Source: Anisakis pegreffii (lineage: Eukaryota > Nematoda > Chromadorea > Rhabditida > Anisakidae). From it: a stretch of 64,000 nucleotides of DNA. The DNA lies in the NCBI GenBank assembly GCA_035041965.1, contig JAPYMA010002982.1:1-64000 (forward strand). The letters are read 5' to 3'. Shown here piece after piece: positions 38,201 to 52,100 of this stretch (positions are counted from its first letter, which is position 1; each line of letters starts with the position of its first letter). Below the pieces are notes generated by a model. It saw nothing but the letters and a program-made list of their open reading frames with translations, was not told the origin of the DNA and ran no database searches. A program made the position numbers and the translations under genes.

Positions 38201-40948
38201 AACTGTTCCTAAAGCGGTGGTCTAATTAAGTTCAGGATGATTTAATCTAAGCCATCTAACTTTTCCTGATAGCTATCGATTCATACATCGAAAATGTGAC
38301 GATGTCATGATTAGTTGAAATCGGTGGAACGATGCGATCTGGACTATATGTTTATTCTTTTTTCTGTCATCTTTCTGTCATCGGTGTTTTATTTGACGTC
38401 AGTATTTTATTCTTTCACTTTTCTGTGATCAGTATTCAACATATTTCAGTACACCTTATTCACTGAATACAAACTCATTCATCCATCTTGCATTAGCATC
38501 AGAAAATCCATCAGAAGTTTTACAATGTTTCGCAGATTGAACTACTCAAAGATATCATTGCTGATCAATTCTTGTTTGTAACTCTTCGAGAGTTGTCTGA
38601 TGACGTTTTCCATGTGTTTGTTGCACACAAAGGAATTGATTCCAATGAGATAATCGATGTATCAAAATTCTTTACCGATACGGATCACTTTCATGATTTT
38701 ATTCACACTTTCTCACTGAGAAGTAATTAGTCAACAAAGGAGTGCAGAGGTTCGGTCATTCAGACTGTTCGAAGGTTCACTACTGCAGTCGAAATGAAGC
38801 ACCAAACGGAAGGTGATGAGAACGACTGAGTTATACCGTTCATGCCCTTATCCCTGACACTATGTGATAAGCGATGCCATTTGAAACATTGCTAATAGTG
38901 CAATAACATCAAAATACTGCAAGGGATTACCAAGTGCGTCTGAATAGCTGGAATATAACGATGCAACGAAGCAAATTGCTTGAAGTTTTGCGAAGTACGA
39001 GATCGATAGCGCAATTGAATTAGTCCTTTACATGATATCTATTTAGAAACTCAATTGAAAGTGCATGATGAAATAGCCAAACGAAATTGTCTCTAAAGTA
39101 CATCACTGCCTTGAAGCACTGAATCTTGTCGATTAGATTCCAGCAAACGATTGGTTGGAAAGGCTGAGAACGTAGCTAGCCTGCATGAACCAAATGTAGT
39201 CAGAGGAGATCCAAAACGAAAACCGTGCCAGCGATACTTTGTCTATTCAGTCGAACATTGTGCTTATCCCTCTGTCATGAAGTAGAAGTTTACCACGAAA
39301 CGATGCAAGTAGTCGAATTTCTTCACACACATAAAGAACTCGCTTAGAGGCAATCATGCAATGGGATGTTCATTGGAATTTTCAGCGAAACAATGAATAT
39401 CTTTAAGGTTTTTTAGCCCAATAAGGAGATTGGAGTATGTTGGGCTTCAAATCATTGCTGTGTGACTGACCATAATGATCACACAACCATAATTCCCTTT
39501 CGTTACATGATTCGTATTGGCCTGTGATTTATGTTTAAGTGACTTGTGTTTCATTGGCTTTTCCCAAACATTTTTTTCAGTGGCTTTTCCAAAGCTGCAT
39601 TAAAAACAGATGAATAATAGGACGTAGTTTTTCAATAGAATGACAATGATATGGATGTTTCGAGGCTCGAAATGTGCAAAGTTATAGGCTGACTTATTCT
39701 GTTTCGATGAAGCAGTATCCTCTGCTCTCTGTGAGAGGTAGTCGACAGTTTCAGCGAACAGATCCCAAACAGATACGTTTAGAGATGAAATGATATCAAC
39801 TAGTCAATCAACGTTCCCGTTTATTTATGGTGATCTCAAGTTACGATTCATTGATTATTTTTCATATGAGATATTTCATATTCCGTTGAATCATTTCATG
39901 ATGTCCAGTAGCCATATCAAGAGTCAAACGACGTTTTGGCAACTGCGGCTGCGTATTTAATTGCGTTTTCATGTTTTCCTGTTCGATGCGAAAACAAATG
40001 CATATTAAACACTCGAAAGTGAAGTGGCAGATTAAATGCTGCATAGCAAAACGATCAGCGCATATCTTTTAATTTCACTTATGCATTCCCAGAAATCCAA
40101 TTATAAATTATGAATGGTAGCGTCGACCACCTCATTGAGCACACCCCACTATTCAGAGGAAAGTTGAAGGGAATTAAACGATTGCGCTCGTCGGATCAAC
40201 ACATCCAAATATGATTATTGTCTGAAACTTATTAGAGATTCGGATAGATACGTTTCATCACGGAAGTATAACAAAAATATTATCAAGAACTTCATGGCGA
40301 GCACATAATCCTGTTCCGATGGAACTGAATTCAAACGGCCATCACTGAAGAGCTATTTGGTGTGCCTCAAATAATTGAACTGCTTCAATAGATTCAAATT
40401 CTATTCAAACGATTTTGCAAAATATGATAATTTCTGACATCATTACCAGATATTCTGAGAAAAGGCAGTGTATATTCGTGAGATGGTAAATGTTTCCTGT
40501 GAAATTAGTAGACTTTTTAATTAAGATCTGACGAGCGCATTTGTTTATTCGTGCTCGAATGAGCAGTTTGCCCCAGAGGCGAATTGCTCATAAAACTGGC
40601 TGATGCCATTAGTTTCCACAGGAAGGAAATGCTGTTGAGGAAAGGACTGGAGTTTGATCTACGATCGAATGGAGGAACGGAGTGCAGGTGAATTTGAAGT
40701 TATCGAGAGGAAATTTACGAGCAGCATAAGGTGTGAGAGAGCATTTACTGAGATGAAAACTTAAATAGCAATCCCACAGATGAGTCTTCGATAGAGGAAA
40801 ATGCTAATTGTAAGGATAAATTACCTCAAGCACTCAGAGCTGCCATAATTATAGGGCAGATGGAATTTTTCAGGTGATTCTTCGAATGCGGTTCTGGCCA
40901 CTATATTTTAGAGTTATTTAAGGCTCGCGGTGAGATAACGTAAGCAAT
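32287..40948. other. gene-poor intergenic region
   Basis: About 8.7 kb without a supported gene. Open frames at 32497-32808, 33016-33201, 33613-33852, 33734-34099 and 35553-35762 (+) show no family motif, no splice-phase partner and AT-rich codons. No tRNA, element boundary or long repeat was recognised. Confidence 0.45.
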
Positions 40949-41062
40949 TTATTCGTGCAGTTTCATCAGCCAGTGGCGCACTGCCGTACGACCTTCATCG
41001 CGATCACCTGGCTCAGTGAACATACGTGTTCTCGTCGGATTATCATCTAATGAGAGCCAATA
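40949..41062 (-). CDS. orphan terminal exon of an unrecognised protein
   Basis: After an acceptor TTTTCTTCTCCAG (ending at 41063) the frame encodes 37 residues, YWLSLDDNPTRTRMF then TEPGDRDEGRTAVRHWLMKL, and ends in TAA. Its charged, balanced composition and GC-richer codons (CGA, CGC, GGT, GCA) resemble the true exons in this window and not its AT-rich surroundings. No upstream exon could be joined with confidence, and the protein was not recognised. It may be the end of a real gene transcribed leftward or a captured gene fragment. Confidence 0.4.
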   Translation of the reverse strand, partial: YWLSLDDNPTRTRMFTEPGDRDEGRTAVRHWLMKLHE

Positions 41063-44000
41063 CTGGAGAAGAAAATGAATGAAATTTATATTGATTAGAA
41101 ATAGGTGACTAAATTCATTACTGGTCCTCGAAATTAGTTTCCTTGATGGTGTTTGTGCACGCGATAACTTTCTATTGATTTCGCAGTCATTTGAGAAGTT
41201 CACTGCGAGCATAAGAAAGTCTAATCTTCGCCTTAAACCAAGTTTGGAAATCAGTGTCAAGCAAGATTCGAATACACTTAGTCAAGGACATGTGCATGAA
41301 ATGTATATTTCTTGCGTAACTTTTTCATCGAACAGAATTTCCCTTTCCAGAGCGCTTGATTGCAATGCACTTCTATCGATTCAACAGAAAACGTTTCCAT
41401 CTAATTCATCTACTTTTGGAAAAATTCAATTGCGATGAATTTTCATAGAATCAGTCGTAAAATTTTCATTAAATCTAGCTGCTTTCGTGAAAAACTTCAA
41501 TTGCAATGAATTTTGATCTGATCGTCTGAAAAGGTTTTCAGCAAATTCACTTGTTTTATTTTTTTCTGAAAATTTAATCGTTCGCCAATGTTGATTTATT
41601 GCCGCCTTATAATGGGGCGTCAATATGGCGATTTTTTCATTCCCATGAGGAAACTATCGTGCAGACTGCACGATGTGGCTCAAAGCAATTAAATTTAGCA
41701 ATAAACGTGACGTTGAGAAATTCATTATGGCTGATGATAGTTCAGAGAAAAGTATTCGAATCGAACATGAATGATGTAATCTTGGATTTCGTTTACTTAC
41801 CATTGCGTGAGTGAATTTTGCTCGTATTCAGCAAAATCAAGAAGAAATCAGTGCATGAACAAACGAAAAACTAATAATTACTTGAGATCCCCTCAGCAGA
41901 TGTTTACTCAACCCATCGAGGAGTTCGAACGGTTCAATTGTGACATTGTTATTGCAATTCTCCGCCAGCACATATCGTCAATGCAGCTGCTGCTTAAGAA
42001 ATGTGAACGTTGCAATAAACTTCGACCGAAATCACTTCTGAATAATTTATGGTGACGCAAAGAATTAATTAATTTTTGCGTTATGCTCTAAATCGGTTCA
42101 CATTCAACTGACGAGTGCAGATGCACCAAATAAGATGAATCCTAAAAATCTGCTCAGTAACATGCAATATTCTAGCACCTTCAACACTGAATTAGTTCTC
42201 AAGCTTGAAAAGGTCATCTCATTCAGTTTCACAAGGTATTCGCCAAAGCATCGCTTGCAAATGACTGACTAAAAAACAGCGCATTTGTTCTTCTCGTAGT
42301 CTGTGTTTCTTGACAAATATGTGATAAATTCGAAGGGATCCATTGTCTTTCCAACGGAGAATTGTTGAAGGTAGAATCATAACAAGAGCTCTTCATAAAA
42401 CTAGGGCAAGTCGTGGTCGCGACTGAAAATTGAAAAAATTGGCTGCATATTTGATGTGTTGGCATGCACCATTCGTGCAGATGGGAATTGCTTTGTTAAT
42501 TATTCATTGTTAGTGAATGTCCTCAATAGTTCCATTAAAAATAAAGAGATTACTTTTGGTGGTATTTTATCCGACTATTGAATATTCTCTTTTGTTTTTC
42601 GACTTCCACTAATCCACTAAAAATTCGAAGGTGATGGATTCGAGGAAACCTTAATGGATATCCCATAGAGCATTAACGCCCACACCACCTAAATATTGGA
42701 TTTTTGATGGAAGAAATTGCCGAAAATCTGAGAAATCGCCTGATCCAATGAGTCAGTCGGTACAAGCCCAAAGAAACGGTTCACCTTCAAAAAGTTATCG
42801 CAATGATGTTTAGTTGCTCTGATGATACTTCTAAGAATTGTTTTGAAGATGTCAACTTCAGGCCTCTAACACTTATCGGCTATCGTCCTGACATTCTGAT
42901 AAATGATCAGGGACATATCGATCAGAAACGATGCAAATCGATCAAAAACTCATCGATATGCATCGTTTGCATGGTTATTGTATGAAGAACAATTTCCGTG
43001 GTAGCCCCTGAAAGTGGTGAGCCATCGTAAAATGCATGAAAGGAATGATGAGGATTTAAATGACGGCAAACGGGATGAAATCGGAAACGTTCGAGTTCAT
43101 TTACAAGAAATATTACTATGGCAACGTCACTAAGGAAACTAGACTTTCTGGCATTGAAATCCGTGAGAGGATCATATGTCGTGAAAAAAACTCCTAGTGA
43201 GATAAATAAATGCAAGTATTTGAGCAACGGGAAGCGCTACAGAGATGGTAATCAGCTTCATTTTCATGATTTATTTTTCTTGTCGATGTGCAGTGTTGCC
43301 TGAGTATTGCGCTTAAAAGGTGCCCAATAGGACTGTCGAAGTTGGTTAAAGCGACAAGAATTTTCTTACTTAGAGAACTTCTGCGGCTGGAGGAACATGA
43401 GGGTCGCGTGTAAAATACCAGCAGGGACTATTTAGAATGCAACAGTATCGATTGTTCTGGCGAAAAGAATTGCTGCTTTCAAATGATATCCGTTGGCCGT
43501 GTATCGCGCTCAGGAAAATTCGATGGTGTTCATCATCATGCTGCTGCTTTTTTTCGGTCAGCATACTGATTTGCGATCCGTGCTGCAAAAGCACTCAGGA
43601 AATGCTTTTGGTGCATCAGTCAGTATGTCATAGATTTTTGCAAGACATATCACGGATTCGCAAGACGAATTCATTAGCATCATTCGGCGTTGTTTGCCGT
43701 TTCTTAATGAAGTTTCAGAAGTTAAGCGCTTTCGCAATAAAGCGCTAAGTTAAACACCTCAAGCAATTTCTCTCGTAAATGATGCCTCATTATGAGGACT
43801 GTAACGCTCACCAAAGTGTTTACCCAGTTGCGATGCAATTAATGAGATTTATTTCACTATGAATGCATCTAAATACCAGAGTTCATGCCGTGAATGATGC
43901 GTAATATTTCGTTTTTCACTTCGATTTGTTGTTTATTCGGTGGAAGTGATGTACTTCAGTTGTGCTTTCAACTCCACAGGGACATAATGGCAATAAGTTA

Positions 44001-44780
44001 TGTGCTTAATGCTATGCAATTATATTTTATTGTTGAAGTTATTGATGAAAGCGGGGAAGTCGACAATCGTTTGAACCTATTTGTTCGCGTTCGTCTGTGG
44101 ACAGCCTGATATACACATCATCTAAATAGCCTTACATGGTCTTCGTGCTAGCGTTTTGACAATAACGACAATGGATTAAAAACCACCGTCATCCGAGATG
44201 ATCCGCCTCCCTCTAGCTTATAAAACGTGTCACATCGAAGGCCTGAATTCACCTATTATGTTCATTGGTTACTTTTCGACTTTACGCATTTAAGCTATAC
44301 GGCTAGCGTTTGTTGAGCGATAGAATTCGTTTCATTTGCTAGTAGAATAATTTCATTTGCCGTTCTCGCTCTACTTGCAGGTATTCTCGAGTTGTGCTTC
44401 GCTGGTTTTGTGACTTGATTTGATATGTACCGAAATTTTGATAACATTTTGATAACATGTATCAAAAAATGCTTTCAAATGTCTATTCGGCGGACTGCGA
44501 TATTGGTTTATCTGTGTAAATAGCATGACTGAATTTAAAGGAATGGCTAGCAGATATGGCTATAATAAAATCATCAGAATGAGTCTGCACTGATCAGATT
44601 TGATTAACTCCTTGGCATCTATCGTCTGGTGTATATATAACTCAACTCTGAGCGTGAAACTTGTTCCAAAATTATTCGCATCATTTGTCACTCCTCTCGT
44701 AGATGTTTGCGTACATCAGTTCCGATGTGAAAGCGATATCAGCGGGTGAATTATCTTGATGGAGTGTTGCTTATGAATAG
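41063..44780. other. intergenic region with weak open frames only
   Basis: Open frames at 41599-41814 and 41807-42055 (+) and 42229-42465, 42922-43227 and 43370-43594 (-) were read. None shows a recognisable motif. Any missing upstream exons of the orphan exon at 40949-41062 would lie here on the minus strand. Confidence 0.4.
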
Positions 44781-45230
44781 TTTTGTCGAGGATCCTAATA
44801 AGCAGAATCTAATTTCATTTCGACTTGAGGGCCTAACTCTAGCATCATCACCGTTGCTATTCATAACTTCTTGCGGATGATCGTGATATCATCGACAAAG
44901 CGCTATATCTTCATGTGCTATTCAAATTCTGATCTCATGTAGGAACAGCTCCATCGCCTGCACACACATCATGCCGTTAGCTATCGAATTCCACCCTTCC
45001 CAATACTGCTCTTAATTCGGCCAATGTTCGTGAGTGGCGCTTTTAGAAATTTCCTTCTGGCGACAAGATTTTAATATCCAGCGTGAAAACGCTTCTGATC
45101 AACGCTGAATGTAAATACGACGAGATCTGGGAAGCTCCAAAAGCAAGCTTCCAATTCAATCGACTTGAATAACACACCAAACGGTCTTAGAAATTTTGTT
45201 TGTTTCAAATAAAAACCAACTTTGATGAAT
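44780..45230 (-). mobile_element. decayed RTE-like LINE reverse transcriptase
   Basis: Minus-strand pieces in shifted frames match the order of an RTE-type palm. FGVLFKSIELEA (near 45155-45190) corresponds to the FDSIELEA motif. QISSYLHSALIR..TLDIKI follows, then SSIGKGGIR (near 44990-45015) in place of the IGKGVRQGD motif, and RFVDDITII (near 44877-44903) in place of the FADD catalytic loop. Stops and frameshifts separate the pieces and no endonuclease part was found. The assignment rests on motif order seen by eye. Confidence 0.45.
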
Positions 45231-46125
45231 ATTTTCGTCAACAAAAATGAGGCTGTGACTAAGTGGCATTGTTTGATGGAATGCTCATGGAATAGGTTTG
45301 TTTCAGGCATTCTCCCTCAGTTCAGCAACACCCCTATCAAGTTCACCCATTATTCGAATGAGTGCACGGTATTTTACTGACCATCGTAGTATAGAAGATT
45401 TGTGATCTACTGGTAAGATTGTGTGATCGATTTTGACTAGCGAATGAAAGCATTTATGAGTTATGATTCGTGGTCACCAGTGATCGTCTCTATGAAAATT
45501 CAAAAAACGGTTAACGATGACTCTTATTCGGTGTTTCATCACCTTCAGACTGATCTTATCTTTTCAAAAAAGAGTGTCTTGTACCCATTAAGCGAGAGTG
45601 AGTCTATTCTGAATTGTTCGTCAGATTGCGCAATTACGGCCGCTACCGAAAGCGTCGGTGAAAGGCGAACGAATCAATCGAGCCTGAAAATGATCGAGTG
45701 GGAGACAATTTTCGGTTCGAAATTATAATTTTGAAAGATGGCAGAAGTTTACATCGATCTGCAAATTGTTTCCCAATATTCCGTTACGTGAAATCTTGCA
45801 CGTCGAATTAATGCACTGCGTGCGTCACATGCAAGACAGGTCGAAATAGGAGCAGATTCAAGTTGTGATAGCTTCATTCATCGCTTGTTCCATTAATTCA
45901 CCGATGACTTCTGCCTTTGCATCCTTTCTTGAGAAGCGAAAAATCATTTGATAGTCGCCACTCAGTAGCTGAGAGTGTTTTGCTTGATAATACGCGAACG
46001 TAATTATTACAAATAGTATGTGCGAGTAAGTTCGCGTCCTATTGGTTAACGTGAATACTTCATGATTACAAGCAGTGATTTCATCGAAAATGCCGTGCTT
46101 TTTTTTCAAGTATTGCGCATTGATT

Positions 46126-46138
46126 CTGTTCGTTTCAG
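46126..46138 (+). promoter_or_regulatory. probable spliced-leader acceptor of the GPCR gene
   Basis: TTCTGTTCGTTTCAG ends at 46138, eight bases before the ATG at 46147. No upstream exon with a suitable donor was identified. Confidence 0.5.
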
Positions 46139-46146
46139 TTAGAAAA

Positions 46147-49100
46147 ATGGTTACGAATGAATCGCTGGAGAACGGCACTGACGAAGGTTCGTGCATCGAG
46201 CATCCTCCAGTATTTCTGGTGAATTTGTTTCGCCATATTTTCAGTATGCTTTTTGAAATTGAACACATGAATTATTGCGAATATCATCGAGCAAAGCGGA
46301 ATGCGCAAGATAGATTTGTTCGCGGTGTTTTCCTTGCGAGAAAAAGCTTTTATTCAAATGAAAGTGTTCGGTGAGCAATTTAGTGAAAATCTGCAGCAGA
46401 TTTCCACACAATTCTCCCAGACTGCGTCTCAAGTGATACTATATATGATCGTCAGCTGGTACAGAGCACAAAGCTGAGTGCGTGTGAAACGCTCATTACA
46501 AGCTCAAGCTTTCGAAGGTTCACAAAAAGAATGATTCTCAGCGTAGAGTTCGTTCAAATTTGTTTTGCTGAATGAGATTAGCATGTGCAGTGCTCAGTGA
46601 GTGCTAATATGAAACATATTTAGACTTAATCCAAACTGAGCAAAGTTCATGATAAACGAGAGATTATTTGAAGGAATTCAAAATGGTTTTCGTTGGATGT
46701 ATTGGTGCAACAGTTGCATTGGTTAGTCTCATCGAGAACGTAATTATCTTCTACACGTTTGTTCATTCGAAAATTCTACGTCGACGTAATCTGCAGTATT
46801 TGACGTGTCTTTCATTGTGCGATGTGTTCGTTAGCATTTCATACATCGGCATTATGTCCATGCAGGTAATTCTATGAATTGACTCGTTCTTTCCAGTGGA
46901 ATCGCTCGTAATACTCGTGTACAGTGCAACTTTTTTTTTGAATTCAGCAATGTGTCTAGAATCTGAGCATTATGACGAAGTGACAATGTTCTGCAATGTA
47001 GCTTTCAAACACGCATGACAACTACTATCCGTAATTATTCTAGAGCTTGATTCTGGATCATCTGATCCGGCAGCTTATAGGGATAAGGTGCAAATTCGTT
47101 GAGTGGGCGGTCAGCGAGAAGAAAATAAGGACTTCTTACTAACGTTTCTTATCGCGAAATCTTTCCACTGGGCAACGATTTTGTCTCACAAAAATAAGTG
47201 TTCGCAATATATTTTTTTGTTTTAATCAAGCAAATTTCATAGAACCTCAATTAAGAGCTAATACAATAACAATAACAAGTAATAGCAATTTCATGTATTT
47301 GTCGATCGTAAACACTTCGGCACTAAACAAATGGGAATAGTAGAAGGATGATTTGAATTTGACGCTGAGCTATTTCTGTAGTTTATGCATCGCAGTGTTT
47401 GACTGAACTCTTTGAGAGAGAGAGCACATTAGGCTTTGTCGAAATGCCTGGGGTGAAATAAGCATCGATGGCACAAATTGAAATTAGAACTCATTTGGAA
47501 AATTCGCACTTGACAAATTGATATGTGATAGACGTGTCTGACCAAAGAACATTTTAATATATGCTTTAATAAATGATAAACTTCCATGTATCACGGAATT
47601 CATTTTTAACAGAAATCGAGCTTGCATCTTACGGATTAAAAGAACGACTTCAATAAAACTTGAGTGAGACGTATTTGATGCAGATATTCAGCAAGTGAAA
47701 ACTCAAATGTGTCGTATAGTTACGATTTCGCGATCACGTCAAAGAAACATTTCATTTTCTGAGTGCGTTCGCTGATCTGATCACATAAAAAGCAAAATAC
47801 CTCAGTTCATCGACCACAAAGAGCACGCAAGGCATCGTTCGCAATTTGACACTTGTAAAAATTATGATCCGGTGATTGTACTATTTACTGCGTGAACCAT
47901 TTCTTTGCGTGTCACTCGAAATGGAATTAAATCATACAAAGAACCCATCGGTCGTGCTACCATTTTCAATGCAGCTGTTTTTTTTCTTACTTTTATTCCT
48001 AACTCTAATGAGTACTCATCGAACGGATCCGAGTTTTGGTCAGAAGATAGGAGCAACATCTTGTCGAAAAATTCGAGCAACTTGCTGTTGAGAAAAAACT
48101 GAAATAACTTTTTTGTTCGAAAGAAGCGAAATGTATTATCTGCATACATCATTTGAAACATTCGTTTTCAGTGATCCGACACAATGCTTACAATTTCATA
48201 ATGAAAAAATTACACAACAAAAGTGAAAAGAAAGCCATTCATAGATAATGATCCCTGAAGCATCAATGATCAAAATCAACATCGTTAGCGCAGAGCAACG
48301 TTACTCAAGGCTGATACATATGGGAATTCAAATTTAATTGATGCATCCGCAACAACGTTGAATTTGTTTGAGATGTAGATGAGATGTAATTGGGGTAATT
48401 TCAGTGCCTATAGTTGAATTTCAGCAAAAATTAAAGTGGCACTGAAAATGTCCTCTAATGGAATGAGCATGGCAACAATGGAACAGCTGGAATTTTCTTG
48501 CACTCATGTGAAGTTTGTTGCCGTTGTAGGTTTATGCCGACTATTTCCGCTCATTCGCACTCTATCAACTGTGGCATAACTATCTGAGGATTGCGTTCAC
48601 CGTATCGCACATAACAATCAGCATCGCATCATTTCTCATCATGGCTGCAGCCATTGAACGCTATCTGCAGGTTCATTCAAGTCCCAGGTGAACAATATAT
48701 TTCAGTTTCTGCAGGCAGCAAATGATTCAGTGCGAAAAAGGCAAACGAATATGAAGTTTTGAGCAGTTATCTTAATTGAAGTGTACTAAAAATATGATGA
48801 ATGATGAACAATTTTCGAACCTTGAGCAGTTTAAGAGCGATGGGATTGGACAAGCCTTGGAAGCAGTTTCACAACTATCAGAATCGCATTAATTACATAA
48901 GTCACTTGCCAAACTGAGCTCACCTAAAGTATTTCGTTTTTGCAAAAATATTCTTCGCCAAATAATGCGAAATTGGGAGTTGCAGAGGCATTTCACTTCT
49001 TGGTTATGTATCTCGTCACAGGACAGGTATAGGCGTTGGAGCCTTCCTGCTTGGTGTCTTACTACGTGGAACAGTTTTCTTTGAAATTCAAGTGAACTTT

Positions 49101-52100
49101 TCTATTTGATTTTATCGTTTACTGCATGAAAATTGTCATTAAGAGAGAGAGGGAGAGAGAGAGTTGGTGGAATGCAAAAAGCTGATAGGCGGCGATATTT
49201 TCGAAACAACGTATTGTTTTTGAAACATTAATGAAATACTCAATGAAATCTTATGACTAAACTGGTGACTGTCTTACTTCACATAAAGTATTGTCGAGCT
49301 GTTATGTTTATGTTCACGGAACGGCACATGAGAGCATGTGTGAAGCGAATGTGCGCAATTGAATAGAATTGAACAGAAGTGACCACCAACGATATGCGTG
49401 AGGAATGTCACCAGAGCAAACGGATCGTGTCTTGCAGATATATCACGTAAGCGAATGCAGCGGATTTGCAAGCATTGGCGTGGAATTAACCAAATTGTCT
49501 CGGAATCGTTACTACGACGCGATTTGGAGGTTTTGGACACGTAAAACGACAACCGTTTTCCTACCGTTCTTTACGCTCGCTTACTGTAACGCAGCAATTG
49601 TGTATAATCTGCAAACGATCGAGCGTAATCGAATGGCAAAAACGTTGTTCTTGAGTATTGTCTATGGGCATAGGTCAGTCGGTCAGGGACCTTAAACGAT
49701 GCTTTTACTAGCTGATCGAATAGATACATTGACGATCGCATTTGAACATCTTTGAGTATCTGTGATAGAAATTTACAAATTGCACATCAATTTTGCTCAT
49801 TGAGATTTCCATAAAGAATTTATTCCACTTCTCGGTGTGATTATGACAGGAACCAACATTTATCATTTCCGGAAGTCGTTGAATTGATTTCTTGCGATTA
49901 GTGCAAATTAACGAAGCAAAATGATGTTCACATATGAAGGAATATTCTGAGAAGATTTGTCAGATTTTTAGATCCATCTTAGATGTGCTATTTTAAGGAT
50001 GGAATCGTTTCGTTTCAAATCGCGCTTAAAAAGTGCAACACGGATGCTTATAATGGTTGTGACATGCTATCTGATAGCGAATATAATTGACGTGTTCATT
50101 GCTGCTTGGGAGTATATCGATGGCGCATCTTTAATGGAGTATGGAGAATTTTATACGGTTGCCACTGATATCGCTTCTTTCTTGTCGGTTCTTTCAGCAG
50201 GACTTCGGTTACCGATTTATGTGATCAATGATAGAGTGATTCGGAAGGAGGTGAGCTGCTTGCAGTAGGATGCTACCGCTTGATATGTTTCACTCTGCTG
50301 TTTTTATCTTCATTTGCCGAGTAAGTATCATTGAAATGGACGGAAATGAGCGATGTTTCATTACAACAATTCATTGAATGGGCAGAAATGCACGAAAACC
50401 ATTTAAATACTGCAGATGAGCTATCGATATGCTGAATATTTTATGTGACATTATGGAATTTGTTCGATCGCAGTCTATTCTATGAATCGGTGATGGCAGT
50501 TGATAATGATTTCACTTTCATGATTCGCTGACTCGGCATCATCTTATGCGTAGAAATCATATGCATCTTTATGATTAGTGGTTGACGTGGTATAAATATG
50601 AAATGCATATGCTAAAAAATAGAAGTTTTGCAGATGTGCCTTATTCTTCGAAATGCATTCATATGTATTAGACGAAATTCCATGCATTCAAATGTGTTCG
50701 TTGAATCGAGGAACACCTCCGAACAACTTAACTACACAGCTAGCGCTCCGCAGTTCCAACAGTTCATGAAGGAAGCGTACAATCTGAACGGTTCATGTAA
50801 ATATGGTATTCGATCAACTGGAATCGGTAGGACCTTCCGTGGAATAAAATTAGCTTCGCTCGTTTTTTTTGCTATGACAGTTGAGGCGAGTTTTTAGGTC
50901 GCGTAACTAAGATGAAAACGATTAATGAGCTGTCTTATAAGGAAAGTTTCTTTGTGTGTCACTCGAAATGGAGTTGAATCAAACAAAGAACACATCGGTC
51001 GCGCTATCATTTCGAACGTTGAGTAGGTAGATGAAAATAGGGTTTGCAAAAAAAATCCCAAAAATCCCCGGATCGATTTTTGATCCCGCGATAATCCCGG
51101 GATCGAACAATTATTGAAATATTGATGCAGGACTTGTTTAAACACATTTTTTGAACAATATGTCCATTACTAATCAGAAAGGAGCTAATTCAACAAATTA
51201 TTGAGCAAATCCAAGGAACTACGTATTCAAATTAAAATTAATATTTCATATAATGATGCCAATGATCATGCCGCAAGGGCATACTGCATATTCTATGCTA
51301 AGGCATCTTGTCATCTCGGGTCTAAGCTAATAACAGTACACTTGCTTGTGAATATGAAATTCTTGTTTCTCAAACACTTATTTGCAATGCTTTAACTCCA
51401 TTTTCTCTCAGCATTAACATCAGCTGAATTCTGCTGTTTCGGAAATTTCGATTTTTTACAAAAGAAATGCATCGCATAAATTATATCATTTCAATTTTGA
51501 AACAATTAAAAGTTCGAAGTTTAGCTAAAAAGATAGAAAAAGATCCGCACTGGATTTTCGTCGAATCATCGAGCACTTACATATTTGATAATTTCGATCA
51601 AAAATCATGCAAATGTACTTGATATTCAAGCTTAAGGTCCTTTTGAATGGAACAACTTTGCTCACTTCAGCAATGAACTCTCACTATGAGTGAACTCAGT
51701 GAGAATTTATGTACATTTCGGTCGGATGAAAACGTTTCCAAATAGCGAAGTAGAAAGACTTGCAGTCTTTGGAACATACAATTGAATTAACAAATGGAAT
51801 ATTGAAGCCGAACAAACCTTATGGGAGGAAAGGACTCAAAATTTCATTGAACTTTGTTGCTCTTGGTTTTTATTAGAAAATGTCATTATCTCTGTTAGTC
51901 TATTACATAGAAATGCATCCAGATGAACGTGATGTAAACCAATGAAGAGCAGAATAATCAGCTGAATATTCAATGAAATGTTACGTAAAAGTTCATCGCG
52001 CTGTCGTTGATCATGTCATTAGTCCGAATTGCGTCTACTTCATTAGCTGAACATCAATGATAGAGGGCAAACAGCAAAGATAACTGCATATAAATTACAT

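Noticed and set aside
45858..46268. 136-codon minus-strand frame
   Set aside because: It runs opposite the GPCR first exon and through its acceptor. A short 3' stretch looks coding-like, but no family or partner exon was found.
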